NCBI GenBank assembly: GCA_052161625.1
Contig: CP197412.1
Direction: 5' to 3' (one strand)
Length of the DNA stretch: 64,000 nt
Source: JBKCUI01 sp052161625
GTDB taxonomy: Bacteria; Planctomycetota; Planctomycetia; Pirellulales; Pirellulaceae
Positions 35,379-44,999 of this stretch are shown here, in pieces. The notes beneath the pieces are model-generated. The model saw only the letters and a list, made by a program, of their open reading frames with translations, was not told the origin of the DNA and made no database searches. The position numbers were made by a program, and so were the translations under genes. Numbering within the stretch: the stretch's first letter is position 1; each line of letters opens with the position of its first letter.

Positions 35379-36962
35379 TCACTTGCGCTCATAAACGGGC
35401 AAGACGAAATCTTGGTTGCGTTGATAGCGTGTGCGACCGTTTACGATGGCGGTCTCGACATATGTGCGATAGTCGAGCGGATTGCCATTGAGGATGAGCA
35501 AATCCGCATCGCGACCGACCTCGATGGCTCCGAGCCGATCCTCCAGCCCGAGCATCGCGGCAGGTACCATCGTGATCGACGCCAGTGCCTTTGCCTCGCT
35601 CGCACCACCTCGGACGGCAAACGCTGCCTCCAATGGTAGACTCATGAGATCCCGACCGGCTAAACCGACCATGCTCACTGCACCTTCTAGCGGCTCCACC
35701 GCGAAGGGGATCCCCGAGGATTCGAGGACTCGCGGCAATTCAATCCAGCTTCCCGAACTAGTCTCTTCACCGAACCTGGGCTCCCGTCGAACGCGAGGGG
35801 TGATAGTCAAACCGACGTTCGCCTCCGCTAAATCTTTGGGAATAACCCAACCTTCAATCCCTCCTTTGATCACTAGACGGTAGTCCAACTCATTCGAAAG
35901 TTGGCACAGCTCTCGCATCTCGGAGACACGGCTAGCCGGAATCCGAAGGGCTATCTCCTTCTTCACTAGACTGAGTATCTCATCGCTTACCGGTTTCCGC
36001 GGCGGGTTTTCTCGCTTCCCTTCGCGGGTCGATTGCTCGTGAGCCGCTTGATCCTTCAAATACTGCTTCGCCTTTTGGATCTGGTCTCGCCACGCCGCCT
36101 GATTCGTTGCGCCGTTCAGCGCACCTGGCGTTAGGTCCAAAAATGCGACTTCCTTCACGAGCATTCCATCCAACTGCCCGAATGACATTTTTATGACTGA
36201 ACTCTTTTGTGGGACAATTGGAGATGGAGGGGTCGGAGCGATAGGCTCTGTTGGAAGGATGGGGAGACTACAACAAGGGCATAGCTGCACCAACTCGCCA
36301 AAAGTTCTCCTCTCCAACGCCTGGGACGTTCGGTCTAATTCGCTTGCGTCTGGATCGAAACCGGGAAAGCGTTCTGTCACTTCATAGAATTCGTCGTTTT
36401 GCCTTGCGAGGGCGGCTTCTGACTCGACACTGCGACGACCTCGACCTTGCCCGCCAGCGCGAACTTGCACTGCTCCTGACGTGATACCAACCGATAGCGA
36501 AAACTGCATGTTACGATCGAACGGATTGAATTCATCGGCGAGCTTCCCATCCGTCCCCCCCGAAACGCCGACACCCGACATGTTCAGCGCGATGAATCCA
36601 GGTGTGACCCACTTTCCAGTCGCATCGATCCGCGTCGCCTTTTCAGGGATGTCGAGGTTCGTACCGATCGCTTTGATCTTCCCATTCTCAACAAGGACTG
36701 TCCCGCGTCGGATGACCTCACGTGAAACGGTATGCACATCTCCACCTACTATCGCAAGCCACTCGGTCTCTTGCTTTGGTGCATCCGCTTGCTTTTTTTC
36801 TCCCTCAGTTGGCGCAGCGCGTTGTTTGGCATTGTCGCGTTGAGGACCTCGATTTGGGCCGCGTCCACCGGGCGGCTGCCATGCGTAGGCATCGGAATCT
36901 GCGAGGGACCAACCCATGAGTCCAAGCAACCCAAGCCGAATGAACAATCGATTAGTTTTCAT
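35379..36962 (-). CDS. Amidohydrolase-like secreted protein lacking metal ligands (paralogue 7)
   Basis: A 527-residue protein with signal peptide LFIRLGLLGLMGWSLADSDA. It has the composite beta-sandwich of metal-dependent amidohydrolases at both ends (GTVLVENGKIKAIGTNLDIP; DRLGAIEVGRDADLLILNGN) around a TIM-barrel-like core. The expected HxH after strand 1 is replaced (GFIALNMSGVGV), so the metal site of active enzymes is missing. Start ATG 36962 overlaps the previous gene by 11 bases. A Pro/Arg/Glu-rich insert lies in the barrel at the same place as in its neighbours. Probably a non-catalytic or altered family member; ligand unknown. Last gene of the run. Confidence 0.85.
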   Translation of the reverse strand: MKTNRLFIRLGLLGLMGWSLADSDAYAWQPPGGRGPNRGPQRDNAKQRAAPTEGEKKQADAPKQETEWLAIVGGDVHTVSREVIRRGTVLVENGKIKAIGTNLDIPEKATRIDATGKWVTPGFIALNMSGVGVSGGTDGKLADEFNPFDRNMQFSLSVGITSGAVQVRAGGQGRGRRSVESEAALARQNDEFYEVTERFPGFDPDASELDRTSQALERRTFGELVQLCPCCSLPILPTEPIAPTPPSPIVPQKSSVIKMSFGQLDGMLVKEVAFLDLTPGALNGATNQAAWRDQIQKAKQYLKDQAAHEQSTREGKRENPPRKPVSDEILSLVKKEIALRIPASRVSEMRELCQLSNELDYRLVIKGGIEGWVIPKDLAEANVGLTITPRVRREPRFGEETSSGSWIELPRVLESSGIPFAVEPLEGAVSMVGLAGRDLMSLPLEAAFAVRGGASEAKALASITMVPAAMLGLEDRLGAIEVGRDADLLILNGNPLDYRTYVETAIVNGRTRYQRNQDFVLPVYERK

Positions 36963-38265
36963 AAACGACTTTACCTTCCAAAAGCAATGTGTCGATTTCG
37001 GTTGCCACGTCAAAGGGCGGTCCATCGAACAAGATCAAATCGGCCTGCGATCCGGGTGCGATCATGCCGTGGGTTTTTTCGAGTCCCAGGAGTTTCGCAG
37101 GGGAAGAAGTAACCGAAGCGAGTGCGTCGAACTCCGAAAGTCCTGTCTTGATGAGTACTCCGAGAGCAAAAGTGGGGGATGCCTGCGACTCTGCTAAATC
37201 GCTGGAACGCTGACCTAAGGAAATTGCAAACGGGATCTTCTTCTCCGCAGCCAACGCAGGCACATTCACACGCACTCGAGAATTCGGGATCAAGTCAATG
37301 CGGGGAGGTAAGAGTAAGAAGGATTGGTCCTTTCGAATACTCTCGCGCGCTACATAAACATCCGACCCGTTAGCAATCCACTGCACCTTTACCTTGGGAA
37401 ACTCTTTGAGAATTGACTCCACATGGAGAATGGTGGCAGCGTTGTTGCAGTTGATAACAATCGGTTTGGCTCCTTCGCGAACCTCAGCCCAGCGCTTCTG
37501 TTCCTCCGTCGCTTCAGGCGGAGTGGAGGGGCCACTTGCCCCAGCGTTGCTGGAATTACTGGGAGGAGCAGCGGACGAACCGCGAGCCCCCCGAGTCGAG
37601 GAAGGGGGTTTTAAATTGCTGCGAAGGAGGTCGAGGCTGCGTTCATTGTTGGTAATGGTCACTGCGAGGAATCCATCCGACTTGAAGACTTTTAACTCCG
37701 AAGGGTTCTCCTCGGAATAGTTGGATGGGGTCACCATCGCCGTGTAGGAATAACCTGGTGCAACTACGTGCGCCGCGGTGATTCCCGAACGCAACAGCGG
37801 GCGCCAGTCGATAGCGTCTTTTCGAATCAGCTCGGATACATTCTGAAGCGGACCGCGGGCGGTGGGGGCTCGCCCTCCCAACGTAAACGTTCGCCCTCCA
37901 ACTACGACGGTTCGAGACTCTTCCGAAGTGCCTTCCACCTGCAAAGTCAGAGGGTAGAACACGGACAGAAATCCTGGCGTGACATGTTTGTTGGTCCCAT
38001 CGATTACTTGGGCGTCGATCGGTATCGCCGTGTCTTTCCCGACACTCTTCACCTTGCCGTCTTCAATGAGTACGGTGGCATTTTCCAGTGGTTTCGGATC
38101 GGTCACCGTATGGACAGTCGCGTTTCGTATCACGACCGCTTCCTTTCCCAACAGATTGCCTGCCGAGAGCCATGAGGCAATAGGAAGTATCGCCCAACCT
38201 AAAAAACGTGCGTTCTCGCGCGCGAGAAGCCAGGAACAAAGTTGCATAGCAAATGGACTTTTCAT
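36952..38265 (-). CDS. Amidohydrolase-like secreted protein lacking metal ligands (paralogue 6)
   Basis: A 437-residue protein with an N-terminal signal-like segment (FLGWAILPIASWLSAGNLLG). The sandwich domain is clear (NATVLIEDGKVKSVGKDTAI; HGMIAPGSQADLILFDGPPF). At the HxH position it reads GFLSVFYPLTLQ, and the later His and Asp ligands are also not evident (PFAISLGQRSSD). A Ser/Gly/Pro-rich insert (about 230-255) sits in the barrel. It is 6 bases after the intact paralogue and overlaps the next gene. Likely a pseudoenzyme; partner or ligand unknown. Confidence 0.85.
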   Translation of the reverse strand: MKSPFAMQLCSWLLARENARFLGWAILPIASWLSAGNLLGKEAVVIRNATVHTVTDPKPLENATVLIEDGKVKSVGKDTAIPIDAQVIDGTNKHVTPGFLSVFYPLTLQVEGTSEESRTVVVGGRTFTLGGRAPTARGPLQNVSELIRKDAIDWRPLLRSGITAAHVVAPGYSYTAMVTPSNYSEENPSELKVFKSDGFLAVTITNNERSLDLLRSNLKPPSSTRGARGSSAAPPSNSSNAGASGPSTPPEATEEQKRWAEVREGAKPIVINCNNAATILHVESILKEFPKVKVQWIANGSDVYVARESIRKDQSFLLLPPRIDLIPNSRVRVNVPALAAEKKIPFAISLGQRSSDLAESQASPTFALGVLIKTGLSEFDALASVTSSPAKLLGLEKTHGMIAPGSQADLILFDGPPFDVATEIDTLLLEGKVVYEN

Positions 38266-38271
38266 GCGTAC

Positions 38272-39570
38272 TTAAAACCTTCTCCTGTCCACTTGGATGT
38301 CATAGACGCTCTTGCCATTGATGAAGACTTGCTTCACATAGTGACGGGGGTCGATGAGCGAACCGGTCGAGATCACGATGTCCGCGTCTTTGCCAGGTTC
38401 CAGTGAACCGACGCGATCATCGATCATCAACGCGCGAGCTGCTTCGATCGTCAAGCCTCGAATGGCTTTCTCCTCATCCCAGCCGTACCTGACGGCCATC
38501 GTCGCTTGAAAGGAGAGCTCCTCTTGTGGGATCACGGGTGCATCGGTGTTGACTCCCAGAAGCGTCGTCCCGCGGTTGGCATACTCGACGACGATGCCCC
38601 GGATTTGGCCATTTGCCGGGTCCATCCAAAAGCCGCGAGGCCCTGCCATGACCGGTATGCCCCGTCTGTTGACTTCCTCGGCCAGTTTGAACGCATCGAA
38701 TGTCCCGTGGTCGATCACGATCTTCAGATTCATTTCGTCGACGAGCATTCGAAGTGTCGATTGAACGACTTGGTATTGCTGTGTGTGAACGACGACGGGG
38801 ATCTCGCGATGGAACAAAGGTTTGAAATACTCCAATCGCAAGTTCAATTCCGGTTTCACGGATGTCTTGCCCGACTCGTAGGCGTCCCACTGCTGAACGT
38901 AGAGCCGACCTTCGAGAAGCTGCTGGCGGATGACGTGATTCATTCCCATGCGCCCCGAACCGACTTCACCAGCGCTCCGCTCCGGATTCCCAGCCTGGGC
39001 AATTTTGAGAACTCCAGGGGCTTTCAGAATGATCTCGGAAAGTTTGCCCGGGCCGGTCTTCATGAGCGTTCCCCATCCACCCATGTTGGTCCCGCTACCT
39101 GGAATGAAGCAGACGGTAGTGACCCCCCCAGCGATCGCTACTTTGAGTTTTTCGTTGTGGGGAATGATCTGATCCCAGTTCCGAAGTTCCGGGTTGGTTT
39201 GATAAACCATTTCATTCAAATCGCCGGTTCCTCCCACGTGCGAGTGCGCCTCGATGAGGCCTGGCATCGCAAACGAGTCGGGATGGTGAATCACGCTGCA
39301 ACCCTCTGGAATTTCCAGACTCTCAAAAGGCCCAACGGCTCTAATCTTTCCTTCTTCAATAAGGATCACACCATCGAGGATAGGCTCGCCAGCGCAGGTG
39401 ATCACTTTACCTACCCGAACGGCGAGAAGCTGGCTATTCGAAGATGGCTCCCCTCCAACTGCGAAAACCGAAAAGGTGGCGAACAACAGAGCGAAAGCCC
39501 ACGGCTTGGCTACAACGTCGCGCACGTTTCGGCATCGAACAAACGGAGAAATGAGTCGGTGCAGCAACAT
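38272..39570 (-). CDS. Amidohydrolase with intact metal site, secreted (paralogue 5)
   Basis: A 432-residue protein with signal-like segment AFALLFATFSVFAVGGE. It is the one member of the run with all expected metal-site residues: HSH in MPGLIEAHSHVGG, a barrel His in PVVVHTQQ, a second in KIVIDHGTF and the catalytic Asp in LLGVNTDAPV. The motif order is that of imidazolonepropionase/peptidase-like amidohydrolases, which hydrolyse amide or cyclic amide bonds; the substrate is unknown. It is also the only one without a long low-complexity insert. It begins 1 bp after the stop of the large double-domain paralogue, so co-translation is likely. Confidence 0.92.
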   Translation of the reverse strand: MLLHRLISPFVRCRNVRDVVAKPWAFALLFATFSVFAVGGEPSSNSQLLAVRVGKVITCAGEPILDGVILIEEGKIRAVGPFESLEIPEGCSVIHHPDSFAMPGLIEAHSHVGGTGDLNEMVYQTNPELRNWDQIIPHNEKLKVAIAGGVTTVCFIPGSGTNMGGWGTLMKTGPGKLSEIILKAPGVLKIAQAGNPERSAGEVGSGRMGMNHVIRQQLLEGRLYVQQWDAYESGKTSVKPELNLRLEYFKPLFHREIPVVVHTQQYQVVQSTLRMLVDEMNLKIVIDHGTFDAFKLAEEVNRRGIPVMAGPRGFWMDPANGQIRGIVVEYANRGTTLLGVNTDAPVIPQEELSFQATMAVRYGWDEEKAIRGLTIEAARALMIDDRVGSLEPGKDADIVISTGSLIDPRHYVKQVFINGKSVYDIQVDRRRF

Positions 39571-39571
39571 G

Positions 39572-42307
39572 TTATTCCTTGGACTCCTTCAAATAGACGA
39601 TCTTACCGTCAATGATGACCGCTAGGACTTCCGTGGCGATATCAAGGGGGCTTCCGCTGAGTACGACTAGATCCGCGTCCCGACCTTCCTCGATTGCCCC
39701 AATCGTAGGGAGCTTGAGAGTCGCGGAAGCCGTCGTAGTCAACGCCGCAACTCCTTTTGTTTTTGCTAGACCTCGAAAAACGGAATAGGAAAGCGCATCG
39801 GTAAGCTGTTTGACTCCGGTTGTCCCCTTCGATTGCAGCGAAAACGGAATGTTTTGGAGAGCCATTTCGGCCGGAAGGTTTATCGATTCCCCACGCTCGT
39901 TGGCCAACAACGCCGGCCCCAGGATGACGGGTACTTGTTCTTTGGAGATCAAGTCGCCAGCCTCCCAAAGTGCCTTGCCACCGGCCAGTACAACCGGAAG
40001 CTTGAACTCGGACCGGAAGAGTTTGATTGCCAGTTCCGCGCCGCGCGCATCCTCAACGTCCACAATGGCGATGATCTTCCCTGCAAAGAGCTCTCGGTAT
40101 GGCTCCAAACTCGCATTCGTTTTCGGCTTTTCCGGTTCTTTAGGCTTCTCGGGTTCCTTCTCAGCTACCTTCTCCTTTTCGGGTTCAGGTTCCTTCGCCG
40201 TTTCGTTCGCCGCACCTTTTTGAGTTGTCCCTTGAGATACCTTATCGTCGGTCGAACCGCTCGGCTTCGGTGCATCACCAGGTTTATTCCCTTCCTTGGA
40301 ATTCACATTGTTCGACGAATTTGGTGAGGATTCTGCAGGTTTCTTAGCGGCCTCTTCCTGTTTCTTCTTTTCCGCCTCCTTGGCTGCGTCGTCGAATTTC
40401 TTCTTTTCGACCTCGTAAGCGTTTAACTTCGATTGGTACTCGCGCATGCTTTCGTGGTATCGCGTCCAAGCATCGACATATTGCTTTGCGGTGAGAAGCG
40501 TTCGCCTCGTATTCAACTCCGCAGTCGTGATGTTTCCGGTTACCTCAAATCGAATGGCGACCGGATCTTTAACCACGCGCGGCCGATCCAACAACTTGAA
40601 TGCGATAACGGGGCTTGGCAATCGAGAGCTGCTGAGTAACACAGTGGTCACTCCTCCCTCTCTAGCGAATTGAATGGCTGGATCATCGTAAGCGAGCAGC
40701 GGACCCAACTTTGTTTCGAGCGAGATCGTTTCCGATAGAGGCAATCCCAGCCCCAATTCCGAACCTGTATCGATGAATCCCGGAACGACAACACCTCGCG
40801 GGAAGCTTAATCGACGGGCATTTCGAGGGATCGTAGCATCGGCGCCAATCGAACGAATCTTGCCGGATGCCACCGTGACCTTGCCATCGGAAACGACGCC
40901 GCGGGGGGTAACGATTTGAGAGGCATCGATCACGAGCGATTCCGATTCAATCTTCTTCTCGTAAGCCTTCACCCCATCGACGTAGGTCGCCAAAACCTCT
41001 GCACCGTCCTCGAAGGGAGCGTCTGTTAAGAGCACGAAGTCGGCATCCAGTCCAATTGCTAATCGCCCCACTCGGTCCTCTACTCCTAGAATGCGAGAGG
41101 GATTCAACGTGAGGGCGGCCAAACACTCTTCTGGAGTCCAATCTCCTCGAACAAGTTGCTTGGCCAAGTAGAAGACCGATTTCAAATCGGCATCGGTCGA
41201 TGGTTGCATAGCGACCTTATGAACAACTCCCTGCGACTTCATCCGCTTTGCGAACTCCCAGGGTTCCAGGGTAGTGCGATCTACATCGCGAGGTACGGGA
41301 GGGTTGGTGATCGCGCCTGGCCGAATCTCAGACTTCAGTAAGACGCCGCGGAAGGCGTCCGAACCGAGCAATTCTTTGTCAAACGATGGGATAAACTCCT
41401 TGGGTGCGACCACATACCAGCCACCCGTGATCCATTTGGACAACCCCATCGCCGCTTGAAGCTCACTGCCTGAGGAAGCGTAGATTCGGAACGTGCGTTT
41501 AGCATCCAACCAGCTTCGCAGCGCTGCGATAGAGGGATCTTCGCTCCCCTCGGACTTGGTACCTTCGAAGATACCTCGAAGGCCGGCCACTACTTCTGCC
41601 AACGAGGCCCCAAGCTGTGGTTGCGTTGGTTTCAATGGCCGATCCACAGAAACAGCACCGACCGGTGGCTCGTAAATGGTGGGAGGATTGAGCGATTCGC
41701 GTGAGAGGACAATCTTCATGCTCTCTTCCGCTCGTAGAATTCGGCCAGCGGTTTCTTGACCCGCGAGCTTGACAATCGCCCCTTGCCCGGGCATCAATCG
41801 ATTGTTGGGGGCGGAGATATGGACAGTGGTGATACCGGCCGCGAGAAGCTCCTCGCGATCTTTAAAAAAATCAAACGCATCGATGGCCCGATTCTCGGGA
41901 GTAAACGTTCGCGGCTCGTCGTTTCCCGGTTCGATAAGATTCGTATCCGCCATCAAGAGTCCTGGGATCGCCGTGGCATTTCGGCAGTCAACCATCCTAT
42001 CGGATGACTCCAGCTCCACCGTCGATCGCGAGCCTAAGGCGACGATCTTTCCTCGTTGAATGACGATGACTGCATCTTGGATGGGGGCATCGCTACCAGA
42101 GAAAAGCTGACCGACTTGAAAAACCGTTCGAGTATCATCTTCGTTGGGGCCAGTATGGCTGAGCGTTCCCACTTCGGCCCCGATCGCGACCGAGGGTGCG
42201 AAGGCAATCGCGACGATGCAAAGTGCCGAGTTGCAGAACACGAACAGAGGATGTCCCATCACCTTGTTTCTCTTCGCTGAGCAACGCAATCTTTCGAAAA
42301 ATGGCAT
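39572..42307 (-). CDS. Double amidohydrolase-like secreted protein lacking metal ligands (paralogue 4)
   Basis: A 911-residue protein with a signal segment (FVFCNSALCIVAIAFAPSVA) and two amidohydrolase-like halves in tandem. The sandwich sequences appear twice (DAVIVIQRGKIVALGSRSTV, RVGRLAIGLDADFVLLTDAP; DGKVTVASGKIRSIGADATI, IGAIEEGRDADLVVLSGSPL). HxH is replaced in both halves (GLLMADTNLIEP and GFIDTGSELGLG). A highly charged Lys/Glu/Pro-rich linker of about 110 residues (about 620-730) interrupts the second barrel. It may have arisen by fusion or by duplication of a single-domain paralogue. No catalytic function is expected. Confidence 0.88.
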   Translation of the reverse strand: MPFFERLRCSAKRNKVMGHPLFVFCNSALCIVAIAFAPSVAIGAEVGTLSHTGPNEDDTRTVFQVGQLFSGSDAPIQDAVIVIQRGKIVALGSRSTVELESSDRMVDCRNATAIPGLLMADTNLIEPGNDEPRTFTPENRAIDAFDFFKDREELLAAGITTVHISAPNNRLMPGQGAIVKLAGQETAGRILRAEESMKIVLSRESLNPPTIYEPPVGAVSVDRPLKPTQPQLGASLAEVVAGLRGIFEGTKSEGSEDPSIAALRSWLDAKRTFRIYASSGSELQAAMGLSKWITGGWYVVAPKEFIPSFDKELLGSDAFRGVLLKSEIRPGAITNPPVPRDVDRTTLEPWEFAKRMKSQGVVHKVAMQPSTDADLKSVFYLAKQLVRGDWTPEECLAALTLNPSRILGVEDRVGRLAIGLDADFVLLTDAPFEDGAEVLATYVDGVKAYEKKIESESLVIDASQIVTPRGVVSDGKVTVASGKIRSIGADATIPRNARRLSFPRGVVVPGFIDTGSELGLGLPLSETISLETKLGPLLAYDDPAIQFAREGGVTTVLLSSSRLPSPVIAFKLLDRPRVVKDPVAIRFEVTGNITTAELNTRRTLLTAKQYVDAWTRYHESMREYQSKLNAYEVEKKKFDDAAKEAEKKKQEEAAKKPAESSPNSSNNVNSKEGNKPGDAPKPSGSTDDKVSQGTTQKGAANETAKEPEPEKEKVAEKEPEKPKEPEKPKTNASLEPYRELFAGKIIAIVDVEDARGAELAIKLFRSEFKLPVVLAGGKALWEAGDLISKEQVPVILGPALLANERGESINLPAEMALQNIPFSLQSKGTTGVKQLTDALSYSVFRGLAKTKGVAALTTTASATLKLPTIGAIEEGRDADLVVLSGSPLDIATEVLAVIIDGKIVYLKESKE

Positions 42308-42312
42308 GGCAG

Positions 42313-43650
42313 CTACTCCGCTTTCGGGGACAAGAGTCGCTTTAGCTTGTCGTCGTTGGCGCGATCGTACACGACCTTACCGTTAACAATCGTCTTTTCG
42401 ACCCACGTCGCCGTTCGGAGCGGTTCTCCAGAAAGAATGACCAAATCCGCATCCTTTCCAGGCTCGATCGAGCCGACCATCTCCGAGACGCCCAGCAACT
42501 CCGCCGGGGTCAAGGTCAAAGCACGAAGTGCCGCCTCTTCCGACATCCCTGCTTTCACGGCCACGGCGGCTTGATACCAAAGGTAACTGGAACCGATCGT
42601 GGTTCGAAATCCACCGTCTCCGGTTTGGAAAACAAAAGGGACCTTGGCTTCGAGAAAAATCTTGGGAAGCACCACTTTGGATTCCGATCGCGTTCGAGGT
42701 TCGGACTCCCAAAAGACCAAATTCTTGTCGAGAACGACGGGACGCTTCGAATCCTTGAACAGCTCGACTGCTTTGTAAGCCGTTCTACCTAGAACAAAGA
42801 TGCAGTCGAGGTTGTAGTCCTTTGCAAGCTGCTTTCCGTTCGCGACATCCATCGCGGAATCGCAATAAAGGTAGACCGGGATCTTACCTGCAACCACATC
42901 CATCAAGACATCCAAGCCCTTAGAAGCATTCGCTGCTTCGCTAGCTGTATTGTTCTCAGGCTGCGACGCGCCTTCGCCCTCCCCTTCGGGCTTCGGCGCA
43001 TCTTCTTGTTTTTTCTCTTCCGTAGCAGGTTTGGGAGGTTCCTTCGAATTCACCTCACCTTTGTTTCGCTTCTCCAAAGACTGCTTGGCTTTGTCGAGTT
43101 CCTTTCGCAAGCGAGCCAAATGCCCCATCCGGCTTCCACTGGCGGGTTGCATAGCGATTTTTACGCCCGCATCTCGCTTGACGATCATGTCATCGACGTA
43201 CTGTCCGGCAGTCTTCAAGATCGCAGTTCGGCCTCCGACGAGCGTGCTGTTTCCAGGCACGATCGATGTTGTCGTAACACCGTTTCGTCTTGATTCCTCG
43301 AAAAAATCGAGAACGGGATCGATCGAGTCTACGACGGAAAGGAATGGAACGAAATCGTTTCGCTCGTTCGATTGCCCCATTCCTTCCGATGTATGCGCCT
43401 CGACGAATCCCGGGATAACGACCTTCCCCTTCGCATCAAGCACAGTCGCTTCGATGGGAACGGAGACATCTCTCCCAACGGCTTCGATCTTCCCATCGCG
43501 GATGAGGATGGTCCCGTTTTCCATCCGGCCGTCGGAGATGGTCAAGATCGTTCCACCTTGTATGGCCAAGGTATCGGCCAGCAATCCGGTACCATGGCAA
43601 GCGAGGGCGAAGACCCACGCGGCAATCCAAACCAAACCTTTTCGTTTCAT
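42313..43650 (-). CDS. Amidohydrolase-like secreted protein with partial metal site (paralogue 3)
   Basis: A 445-residue protein starting at ATG 43650, which is followed by a signal peptide (LVWIAAWVFALACHGTGLLA); 31 further upstream codons are open but partly overlap the neighbouring gene. Sandwich segments are ENGTILIRDGKIEAVGRDVS and VGSIEPGKDADLVILSGEPL. The first His of HxH is kept but the second is Ser (GFVEAHTSEGMG), and an Asp remains in QTGDGGF. A Glu/Lys/Pro-rich insert (about 200-245) lies in the barrel. The partial loss makes it a likely intermediate between active and inactive members. Confidence 0.87.
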   Translation of the reverse strand: MKRKGLVWIAAWVFALACHGTGLLADTLAIQGGTILTISDGRMENGTILIRDGKIEAVGRDVSVPIEATVLDAKGKVVIPGFVEAHTSEGMGQSNERNDFVPFLSVVDSIDPVLDFFEESRRNGVTTTSIVPGNSTLVGGRTAILKTAGQYVDDMIVKRDAGVKIAMQPASGSRMGHLARLRKELDKAKQSLEKRNKGEVNSKEPPKPATEEKKQEDAPKPEGEGEGASQPENNTASEAANASKGLDVLMDVVAGKIPVYLYCDSAMDVANGKQLAKDYNLDCIFVLGRTAYKAVELFKDSKRPVVLDKNLVFWESEPRTRSESKVVLPKIFLEAKVPFVFQTGDGGFRTTIGSSYLWYQAAVAVKAGMSEEAALRALTLTPAELLGVSEMVGSIEPGKDADLVILSGEPLRTATWVEKTIVNGKVVYDRANDDKLKRLLSPKAE

Positions 43651-43703
43651 GAATTTATTCCGGTGCACTCGTTTGTTATTGAATGTCTTGATTTTGGACT
43701 TAA

Positions 43704-44999
43704 TTAGGGCTGAGACAGCACTTTGCCTTCGACCATCACCCATTGAACGGCAGCTCGGAACTCGAGCGGATCCGCATCGAGAGCGAGCAAATCAGCCGAT
43801 TTGCCTTGCCGAAGTGACCCGACGTCCGAGTCGATCTTCAAAATGGACGCAGGGTTCAACGTGATGCTTCGCAGCGCCGCGTCGCGGCTCAGTCCAAATC
43901 GATGAGCAAATCTCGCTTGCTCCAGCAGTTGGTCGCCGGCCAAGCAATAGGTGGCGCCTGCGGCATCGAGTTGCCCGAGTACATTCCATCTACGAGCTGT
44001 CCCCTCCTCGCCGCGTAAACCACTAACACGTGAGGATGTAGTTAGCCCGGTGAAGATAATCTTTGGCTTCCTCTCCGTGATCGTGTCGATCAGTCGGTAC
44101 GCTTCATCTCCACCGATGATGATCGGCTGAACTCCGAACTCGTTTTGCAGCGTGAAACAGCTTTGGATGTCGACTTCGGTGCGGCTCACAGAATAGAGCG
44201 GCAATGACTGATCAAGCGCTTTGCGAAGGATCGCCATTTTCTTTTCATCCAGTTCGTCTGTGGTCTTCGCCTCCAACGCCTTTTGGAACAAACTACGAAG
44301 AATCCAAACCACACCCATTCGATTGGTGGGTTGCCGCATAAAGACGGTGTCAGGTCGCCCGCGAGATTGATTGCGTCCTGTCGGATCGGTACACAGGGCA
44401 ATGGTCAGCCCGGATTCTTTTTTCATGAGATAGGGGACGTTCGAGTCGGAGGGGTTGCCCGCCGTCTTTACGAGACAGCTAACACCTGCGAAAACCGACT
44501 GGGTTCCAGGGACCACATGCGATGTAGTGATCCCTTCATCGACAGCACGTGAAAATGCCCTAGAGCTCCAGTCCATCGTGGAGGAAGTGTCGAAGTCTGG
44601 TGTTACCTCGGCAGAGACTTCCGATGTACCACCCGCTAGCCCAAGATCGGAGGCGGCATTTACCAACCCGGGCATTACCCATTTGGCCTGAACGACCTTG
44701 GCTCCCTCCGCAATGACTTCTTTGCCGATCCCTTCGATTTTGCCATTCCGGACCAAGATCGCGCCGGGCTCCAGCAATTCACCTTCGCCCGTGATCACAT
44801 GCTCTGCTTGGATCAAGACCGCATCGTCACCGTCCAAGGGAGCATACGTATGCGCGACCGCTACCATGAACGGATTCGCGACAAGCACCCCCACTATCAT
44901 TGCGACCTTGATCAGGGGACCCTTCAATAACATATCGAGCCCTCGAGTGGAGACGGTGGATGGAAAAACAGAATCCGCAGTTAAATTGCTTCGAATCAT
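43704..44999 (-). CDS. Amidohydrolase-like secreted protein lacking metal ligands (paralogue 2)
   Basis: A 431-residue protein from ATG 44999, chosen because it overlaps the upstream stop as ATGA. A signal-like segment follows (LIKVAMIVGVLVANPFMVAV). Sandwich segments are EPGAILVRNGKIEGIGKEVI and VGSLRQGKSADLLALDADPL. HxH is replaced by AAS (GLVNAASDLGLA). It keeps an Asp in YCLAGDQL, but the other ligands are not apparent. The barrel insert is short here. Probably a pseudoenzyme; the ligand is unknown. Confidence 0.86.
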   Translation of the reverse strand: MIRSNLTADSVFPSTVSTRGLDMLLKGPLIKVAMIVGVLVANPFMVAVAHTYAPLDGDDAVLIQAEHVITGEGELLEPGAILVRNGKIEGIGKEVIAEGAKVVQAKWVMPGLVNAASDLGLAGGTSEVSAEVTPDFDTSSTMDWSSRAFSRAVDEGITTSHVVPGTQSVFAGVSCLVKTAGNPSDSNVPYLMKKESGLTIALCTDPTGRNQSRGRPDTVFMRQPTNRMGVVWILRSLFQKALEAKTTDELDEKKMAILRKALDQSLPLYSVSRTEVDIQSCFTLQNEFGVQPIIIGGDEAYRLIDTITERKPKIIFTGLTTSSRVSGLRGEEGTARRWNVLGQLDAAGATYCLAGDQLLEQARFAHRFGLSRDAALRSITLNPASILKIDSDVGSLRQGKSADLLALDADPLEFRAAVQWVMVEGKVLSQP